Of a stretch of DNA of 64,000 nucleotides, positions 39,201 through 48,200 are shown one piece after another. The position numbers and the translations under genes are program-made. The notes under the pieces were generated by a model. The model searched no databases and was not told where the DNA came from. It saw nothing but the letters and a program-made list of their open reading frames with translations. The stretch's first letter is position 1. Each line of letters opens with the position of its first letter. This DNA comes from Saccharum officinarum (taxonomy: Eukaryota; Streptophyta; Magnoliopsida; Poales; Poaceae), in the NCBI GenBank assembly GCA_020631735.1, contig CM036170.1:65487737-65551736 (forward strand). The letters run 5' to 3'.

Positions 39201-42200
39201 AAAATAAGGTTAAAAAGCTTAGTTAACCATACTATCGCTTTGGCGCCTATGTATCTTCACACCTGAATGGGGATACCATCAGGGCCCATCGCTTTACCTC
39301 CCTTTATCCTCTTCAAAGCCTCTCCGATCTCTGTCTCCTGAATTCTCCTCACAAAGCTTCTGTTGGTATCGTCAAATGAGTCGTCCAACTCAAGGGTAGG
39401 ACCCTCATTCTCCCCATTAAACAGCTTGTCGAAGTACTCTCTCCATCTGTCCTTGATCTCCTCATCCTTCACCAGAAGTCGATCTGTCCCATCCTTGATA
39501 TATTTTATTTGGTTGATGTCCCTTGTCTTCCTCTCGCGGATTCTATCCATCCTATAAATGTTCTTCTCCCTTTTCTTTGTGCCTAGCCGCTGATAAAGGC
39601 CATCATACGCCTGACCTTTTGCTACACTCATAGCTCGCTTTGCAACCCTCTTCGCTATTTTATAGCTCTCGATGTTGGCTGCACTCTTGTCATGGTGGAG
39701 ACGCTTGAAACACTCCTTCTCCCTAATAGCCCTTTGCACCTCGTCATTCCACCACCATGTGTCTTTCGCTTCCCGTTTGCCTCCCCTACTCACGCCAAAC
39801 ACTTCCGAAGCCACCTTTCGGACACATGTTGCCATCTTTAGCCACATGTCGTCGGCATCTTCTCCTTCTTCCCAAGGCCCCTCGTCTAGCATCCTCTCCT
39901 TAAACGTTTGCGCTGCTTCCCCTCTAAGCTTCCACCACTTCGTTCTCGCAATCTTGGCCCGTTTGTCCCGGTGGACACGTACTCGAAAGCGAAAGTCCGC
40001 CACCACAAGCTTATGTTGAGGGACAACACACTCCCCAGGTAACACCTTATAATCAAAGCAAGCACGTCTATCCTCCCTCCTTGCAAGGATAAAGTCGATC
40101 TGGCTCGAGTGTTGTCCACTACGAAAGGTTACTAGATGAGATTCCCTCTTCCTAAAGAGGGTGTTCGCTATCAACAAGTCATAGGCCAGCGCGAAGTTCA
40201 AAACATCCTCCCCCTCTTGATTCCTACTACCATACCCGAACCCCTCGTGCACCCGCTCGAAACCTATATTAGTCGCACCAACATGGCCGTTGAGGTCTCC
40301 TCCTATAAAGAGTTTCTCGCCGATAGGCACGGTACTAACCATGCTATCAAGATCTTCCCAAAACTGCCTCTTGGTGCCCTCGCTAAGACCTACCTGAGGG
40401 GCATAGGCACTGATCACATTTAGAGCCGAATCTCCAACTACCAGCTTGACCAAGATAATCCGGTCGCCTTGCCTCCTAACATCAACGACTCCATCCTTAA
40501 GGCTCCTATCGATCAAGATGCCTACACCATTCCTACCCGATGTTGTCCCCGTGTACCAAAGTTTGAAGCCAGTATCCTCCACCTCCTTCGCCTTCTGGCC
40601 CTTCCATTTAGTCTCCTGAACGCATAGAATATTTACACGTCTTCTAATTGCTGCATCGACTAGCTCTCTTAGCTTACCCGTTAGGGACCCTACGTTCCAG
40701 CTACCTAGACGAATCCTAGTCGGCTCGGCTAGCTTCCTTACCCTTCGCACCCGTCGAGGGAAGTGCGAAGACCCTTGCTCATTTTTCACTATACCCGGGC
40801 GTAGATGTAGCGCACCACTAAGGTTGCGACGACCCGACCCTTGCTCATTTTTCATCGTACCCGGGTCATGATACGACGCGCCACTAAGGGGATGACGACC
40901 CGGCCCTTGCCCATTTAACACCACACCCGGGTTCCGATGTAGCGCGTCGCTAAGAGGGTTACGCCCCAACGAATCTCTTGTGGGTTTCAAATCCATGAGA
41001 GTGGCTGTTTTTTTACTGTTGGTTCGCCAGACCTTAACACACCCTCCTCCTTTACCCGGGCTTGGGACCGGCTATGTTGAGACGACTTAAGAAAGTCTTC
41101 CAGTCAACATAGGCGGAGTTCAAAGGTCGCTATGTACAAGATCAAAAATGCAGGCCGCATGTGAAGTAGAACTATGAAACGGAAGACGAACATGTCGGCC
41201 CAATTGGCACGCATGACACAAATGCTCAACATAAGTCCGAGTACATGGAAGACCGGAGCTACGATTGATCTGCATCAGGGCATCACATCCAGGATGGCCA
41301 AGGCGCCGGTGCCAAGTGGTAGAGGAAGTAGAGGCGGTGAAAGCAGCTGACAAAACGGACGGCGAAGTAGAGGAAGTAGCCGCCGGGAAGCGAAGAGTGT
41401 AAAGGGGCCCGGAGCTGTCACATCGGAGCAGAGGTCGCCGGAAAGTCAAATCCTTTACAATAAGACCAGAAAAGTCAAATTCCACAGAACAAGAATTGTC
41501 AGCTGTAAAACAACGAATAGAAAGAAGGTTGTGAACCATAGAAGGAGCAATAAGAACATCAGGGAGACGAAAGGAGCCATGAGCACCGGCGGTACCCACA
41601 GACGTGACCGGAAGACACGAACCATTTACGACCATAATGGACGAAGGGAGAGAAGAAGAGGGAGAATGGACAGACGAGAGTATACCAAGGTCAGGGGTGG
41701 TGTGGTAGGTAGCACCCGAGTCGGCGATCCACTCCGGTCCAACAGGAGATGTCAGGGCCATGGTGCTGAACGAGCGAGCCAAGGCCGCCTGATCCCAGCC
41801 GGCAACCCCAGAAGGGGTGCCGGTGGGTGTAGTCCACGGAGGCGCCGTGGAGACGCCAAGAGGTGGAGCGCCAGTGAACATGACCACCGGTGGACGAGGC
41901 TCACCACCGGGAGCGTGGTAGGGCCACATAGAGATGCACCCTGACCACGGGTTGTGGAACGAAGGCCATGGTGCCCCCCTGCGGTCCAGCCGGAGCCTGG
42001 GTGACACCAGCCCGGCCTCCCCCGCGACCCCCACCATGGCGACGACGACCGCCACGACCCCCCCACCCCCGCTCGGCCCGGAGGGAGGGGGACCCAGGAG
42101 AGACGACGGCGGTGTAGCGGACGAACACGGCGGAGTAGCAGCCAGAGCCATCGAAGAAGACGAGGACCCCGGAGAAGTGGCGGACCCCGGCTGAATGCCC

Positions 42201-45200
42201 TGAGTGAGCTCCTCTATGACAAGGTCGTCACGGACCTGCAGGAAGGTGGGGAAGGGCCGCTGACGGGTGATCCACGTCCTGAGGTGGGCGTAGCGGTCGC
42301 TGAGCCCGCGGAGGACGTTGAGGACCAAGATGCGATCCTCCACGGGCCAGCCGAGGTCGCCAAGGGAGTCTTCCATGCCCTTCATCCGACGACAGAACTC
42401 GCCGACGGAGAGGTCACCCTGGACGAAGGTGCGGAAGCTCGCGTCGAGACGCAGAGCCCGGGCCTCGGCGTTGGCCAGGAACTGTCCCTCAAGGGCAAGC
42501 CACGCCCGCCGCGCGTCAGGGGAGTTGCGGACGAGGTCGTGGAGGTCCAGGGAGATCATCCCCAGGATCCAAGAGAGGACGATGCTGTCGAGGCGGATCC
42601 AGGACGGTGTCTGGACGGCGACCGAGGCGTCAACAAGGACGTGGTCGTCGAGGGCGTAGCGGCGGAGAGTGAGAAGCACCAGATCCCGCCAGCGGGCGTA
42701 GGAGGGCGACTCTGGCTCGAGGACGACCGGCACAAGGAGGCGAATGTTCTGGACCCCCCCTCGGCCTGGTAGTGCAACTGAGTCACGAGCGGGTCGGCCG
42801 GATCGTGCCAGAGGACGGCGGTGTGGGACACGCGGCGGCCCGACGAGGCGGAGGAGGTGGTCCCAGCGTCCTGGGAGGCGGGAGAGGCGAGGAGCTGCTC
42901 CGCCTCGGTGATCTGGCGGGCCAGGGCGTCGGCCGCGTCGCGCTCACGCTCCCACACGAGGGCAGCCGCGCGCACACGAGCCTGCCCCTCCGCGGCAGCA
43001 GCCCAGGCAGCGACGAGAGCTGCGGCGAGGGCGGAGTCCGGACCCGGGCCGTGGAGAGGCGGCGGAGGAGCACGTGGGCGTGGGCGGACCGGTCCAGTCA
43101 GGCCCCCAGCAGTGGCGTGCAGGAGAGGGAGACCTCCAGGCGGTGGCGACTGGAGACCGACAGCAGCAGCATCATGCAGTGGAGGGAGATGTCCAGGCAG
43201 CGGAGGCCGGGCCCCTGCAGCGGCCGGCGCGCCCTCAGGCAGGAGCAGCGGCAGCTGGTGGCCCTCAGGCAGCGGCTGAGGGAAGCCCCCCGGCTGATGG
43301 AGCAGCGGCGGCCGGTGGCCCTCAGGCAGCGGCTGGAGGTCCGCCGGTGGATGAAGTCCCGCTGCTGCTCCCTCCGTGGCCTCCCCCACCGCGCCAAGTC
43401 CGGGGTCGGCGGCCAGGGCACGGGCGGCTCCGGCGGCCACGCCTGGAGGGTGGAGCGCGGCGCCAGGAGAGGGCGCGAGCGCGGCTCCAGGAGATGGCGC
43501 GGCAGCGGGCGGACGAGCGGCATCAGGGGCGGCGGGTGGAGCAGCAGGGGTGGCGGGTGGAGAGGCCACCACCTGGGCCCAGGAAGAGGAGGATAGGGGA
43601 GGGAAATAGCTGAAGAAGGAGGGAGGAGGTGGGGCGCCAGCCATGGTGCCGGCGGCAGGGAACCCACCGGCGGCGGCGGCGGCTGGGAGGAGGAGAGGGT
43701 GGAGAGAAAACCCTAGGCTGCTAATACCATGTTAGGGAAAGTGTTTCTATTGATTTGGGCTAACCCTAGAAGGGTAGCTATATAGGTAATCATACATGGG
43801 CCTAGCCTCATGGGCCTAATACACACACATTCCAACAGTGAATTAAGTTTGGATTGAGGTTGCCCTCTCTGTGGTTAAGGGCGAGGAGTTTGTTTAGTAA
43901 GAACCCACTGGTGTGAGTGGGTGGGTCTTGTATGGGTTCTTATCAGATTTTTTCTTCTAATATAAATGATACACGGCTCCCTTGCGTGTTCGAGGGGAAA
44001 AAAAGCTGGCACAAATTTTCTTAATACCAATAGCTTTGTTGTACAAACTGATGCTAAGTTTTCTTTTTTCATTTCAAGGTTCGAAACTCGGCCGTTAGGA
44101 CTCTCTTTCAGACTCTCAGCACTCATGGACAAAAGCTTTCTAAAAGTATGTGGGAGGATTGTCTTTGGTTATATGTTTTCCCTATGTTAGAGCATGTTTC
44201 CCACTTGGTAAGTAATGTAGCAATTAGGAAGGGCATTTTATCTTCCCCATGAATCTCCTCTATTGATATTTAAGTTAGGCTAAACCTTCTTTTTCAGGCA
44301 TCTACCTCATCTCGAGATGAGTGGCAAGGGAAGGAACTAGGAACTCGGGCAGGCAAAGCTGTTCATATGCTTATCCATCACAGGTTCATAATTTTTTCTG
44401 AGAACCATAAACAATAGGCATTACCTATTAATTAAATATGAAACTACTGCTTATCAGAAAAGAAAGGATCTATGTGCTGTTTGGTGGTAGGTTTTGTAAC
44501 GCAAACGCAAAGGAATTACAGCTTCCACGTTACGGCAACATACATGATTTCATTTCCATTTGCGTTACAATTCTAGGAACCAAACAGCACGCTAGTGCTG
44601 TGATCTTTGTGACCTCATCGCGGGGCGGGGGGTAGTTATTATTTTTTTTTTTGGGGGGGGAGGGGGAGGGGGAGGGGGGAGCGGCGGGGCTTCACCACAA
44701 ATTCAATAGTTTATTATCTTTAACTTGATTAGTAACACACCTAGATACTAGATTTTAGCTTCTAGTGTTCCCTGTAGGCTTAATAGCTCTAGCATTAAAT
44801 AATCTTGAACTCCTGATTTCTTTCTAAGCTTCCATTCCTTTTCAAATCTTAAGTCAGCAAATTACCCTCTGCGAGGAAGAGAGATCAGAAGTCCAGGAGT
44901 GGCAAAGTGTTTGTTCTTCTGGCTAATTGCCTATTTGGTGACTTGCCTCTTCTTTCTTCTAATCTAATTTACTTCTTTGTTTTCCCAGTCGAAATACAGC
45001 ACAAAAGCAATGGGATGAAACTATCGTTCTTGTACTTGGTGGTATTGCACGGCTTTTGCGTTCTTTTTTCTCTTACCTCCAGCAACTGAGAAAATTTTCT
45101 TCTGGTAAACCTTTGTTGTATTGCCTATCGTACTTACATTGGTCATTGGTTATCAAATTCCAAGTAACTTCTCATCGTATGTGTTCAGGTTGGGTGCTTT

Positions 45201-48200
45201 TACTCGATTTTATAAAAAATAGCATCTTAAACGGTAGCAAGGAGGTTGCTCTTGCTGCCATAAATTGCTTGCAGACGTTTGTCGGCGCAAACTGTCCAAA
45301 GGTATCCTCAAAAAAAGGATCTCTTTAGAATTTTCAATATATATAATTATATAGTTATCTTGTATTGTATGTATGATAGGAGCTATTTGGTCTGGTCTGC
45401 CCTTCAGACCTGCTTGCTTTATTCACCATAAAAGTAGCTTCTTATCTTATTATTGTTAGGGATAATTCCTCCCATGTCATGTCAATGTCACTGCACTTTC
45501 CTTTGTGTTTTCATAAATGTATGTGAACTAGCATACATTTGTACAGAAAATGGTCCCAAAATTAATTAGCCTTGACCCAAACAGTGCACTAGCGGCAAAC
45601 AAGATAAGCAGGTCTAGAAATTCAAATCACCTTTTGGTTTGTGATTTGTAGTTTAACATAGTGCTCACATGGTTTGAGTTCTTTAGATGTCTTGATTGAG
45701 CAATAACTTCAGAAATAAAACAGATCCATGTTTTTCATAACTGTATTCAAGTATGGCATTCTAGCGAACAGTGTCAGATTCTGCGTTTTGACAGTAGGCC
45801 TTGTCTCTTGTTAACAAGTGCAGTCTTTTTGGTTTTTATTATACCTGAACAACTCTTGATCTGTATTTTACTGGAAAAGATTATTATTAGTTCTGTTGAA
45901 TGGCATGCATTGGACTGCCGCATATTTCTGATATTATTTAGATAAGGAAAGCCTCATAAATAAATGTTTTCCTGAATATATTTTTCCAGGGCAATCTGGA
46001 ATCCTCGTATATCAAATCTGTTCTCGATATTTATGAACTTGTTCTTCAAACTTCACCTAATTTTAAGAATGACTCCACTGATAAAGTGAAGCAAGAGGTT
46101 CTCCGTGGTCTTGGTAATTATAGTTTCCTTTTGTTTTACTCCAAGCATCAGATATTGTAATTTGCTATTAATCCTGTTTCACTCCTGCAGGTGATCTTTA
46201 TGTCCAAGCACAATCTCTGTTTAATGGTGACATGTATCTAGGGCTTATGGCAATTATGCATCTGATGATCAAGACTACCTTGAATACTACTGATTATGAT
46301 AGTGAACTGGTATACCTGTGCATGCATATTTTTAGTTGATATATATATTTGCTATAATACTGTGTGTAATTGGAAGAAGTTTATTAATTCTATTGTTTTC
46401 GTTTTATGTGGAAAATCTGAGCATGAAAATACGGAAGTGTATCCTTTAGTCTTCAATGTTTCTCGTAGGAAACCTTAAAACATGTTTCTTTTTTATGCTT
46501 CTATCCTGATAAATTTCATAATTCCAGTTTGGCATCAATCCAGTGTTGAATTTCTTTTCTCATTTGGTCCTTTATGCTTTAGGGTAGTATTCCTGCTGTA
46601 CAACGAGGCATATTGGAAATCATTCCTATGCTACGCCCAACAGCTGTATTGTCTTCCATGTGGACACCTCTCCTCCTTGAGCTGTTATGCTATCTTAATG
46701 GGCACGAAGGCCCCCTCCAGAAAAATAGTAAACAAATACATGATCGGAATTCTCAAGCGCTGGTAGACGGTGCAAAGCAGTCTCTTGGTAAGGCCTGTTA
46801 TGATATCTTATATACAGTGTTGCATAATCTGAGAAAAAATATATTTCTTGTTGAGTGATGTCTAATTTGCTATTGTTACAGTTGAAAGAAGCAATCTCAA
46901 TGGCGGGGGTACAAAACTGGATATGGTGGGATCTGGTTGGGGTATTCTATTTGTAGAAAAACTTGTGCCAATCATTGTCAACCTTTTTTTGGAGGCTCCA
47001 CCAAATGAAAGGTTTAGTGTCTCTCCTGAAGTCATCCAAGGTCTTGGAAGGTAATTGTTTTTTATGATTTTATATCTGACAACATAATGCAAAAGTGAGG
47101 ATATATCCACTCGTCAAGAAGGCATTACGCTTATTGCAGAACAGAAGAACTGCTTTACTTATTTTCAATTTTTCATGTCAAAAAAGGTTATTAATTGAAA
47201 CAATCTAGATTCTATATAATGAGTGCACGAAAGTTTTATTGTGCTCTTCCTGCATGTTGACTCTGAAAGTTTCCTAAATAGGTGCATGAATACAAGAAGA
47301 GACAACCCAAGGGGTACCCTCTGGAGAATATCTGCTGAATGCTTCAATCGTGTTGTGACAGATGAGGTGAGGCAGGACAATGCTGATTGCAAAAGTGATG
47401 TGAATTCATATAAACTTTCTAGAGCTCGTTTCTGGAAGGAGGTCGCAGATGTGTATGAAACCTTTCTTGTTGGTTCTTGTGGACGCGTGTTGTCATCAGA
47501 TGTTCCTTCAGCTGACTATATTACAGCTGATGAGACCCTTGAGATGAGTGTCCTCACTGTCTTCGGAGATGATATTCTGAAACTGCAAAAGGATGCTCCA
47601 GTTGAGGTTAGTTAGTCAATAAAATGTATTTGTTTTCCTCTTGCTGTTGCAACACAATACCTGACCTTGTAAATGCTCAATTGTGACCATCTCACGATCG
47701 CATTCTTTCAGGTTTTGCAAAGGCTTGTGAACTGTCTTGATCACTGTGCCTCACGAACAGGATCGCTGCCTGTTCAAACTGTTGGCCTTTTACCTGTACA
47801 CTGTAGCAGGTTTTCGCTGAGCTGTTTGCAGATGATGTTTTCTTTATGCAGGTAAGCATTGTGCAATACTATGTAAATACAGTGTGCAGATCATCTTTAA
47901 AATAATTTGGCAGCATGTCTCATATTTGAAAGCACAGTACAATTATTGCATATAACATGTAGAACGATTTGGGGAATGGAGATCTGTCAGAAAAGATATT
48001 GGGTGGATGGCAGAGGCTTACATGCATCTAACTTTTCCGTTTCTCATTTTTTTGGGCGCCGCTTCTATTAGATATGTGCAATGTTAATTGATTGTGAAGC
48101 TGTGTAAATTGAGAACTCAATGTTAGCTATTTTCTGTGGTTGCAGTTGTATAGCAAAGGCAACCTTGTGTGCTGCCGCATCAGAAACCAGCAAAGTTTCA

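Larger units (their letters stand above)
37928..41120 (-). mobile_element. RTE-type LINE inserted in the Copia-4 integrase
   Basis: 3193 bp on the minus strand with exact 19-bp TSDs CAAAGGTCGCTATGTACAA at 37909-37927 and 41121-41139. The 3' end is a (TTG)n microsatellite tail (GTTGTTGTTG on the minus strand), not poly-A, as in RTE-clade elements. A single ORF with APE endonuclease then RT. Nearly full length at the 5' end (124-bp leader before the first ATG). Confidence 0.93.
34998..43837 (-). mobile_element. Copia-4: full-length Copia retrotransposon, split by an RTE LINE
   Basis: 8840 bp including a 3193-bp LINE and its 19-bp duplication, so about 5.6 kb of its own. Antisense in MON2 intron 30. 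TSD GTGAA at 34993-34997 and 43838-43842. LTRs of 117 and 108 bp differ by three transitions and one 9-bp indel. The minus-strand primer-binding site TGGTATTAGCAGC directly follows the 5' LTR. Same lineage as Copia-3 but with capsid intact. Confidence 0.94.
34880..44004 (+). mobile_element. Sense-strand L1-type LINE 3' end, split by Copia-4
   Basis: Left part (34880-34997) encodes in one frame SPNLATAL, a stop, then [20 protein letters not shown], the conserved C-terminus of plant L1 ORF2. Right part (43838-44004) is the 3' UTR ending AAATGATACACGGCTCCCTT, then GCGTGTTCGAGGGG and a 7-A tail. Copia-4 lies between with TSD GTGAA. The only L1 piece in sense orientation to MON2 in this window. 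Its 5' truncation point is uncertain. Confidence 0.72.

Noticed and set aside
42772..43596. 274-codon Arg/Gly-rich open frame on the + strand
   Set aside because: Antisense of Copia-4 gag low-complexity region.
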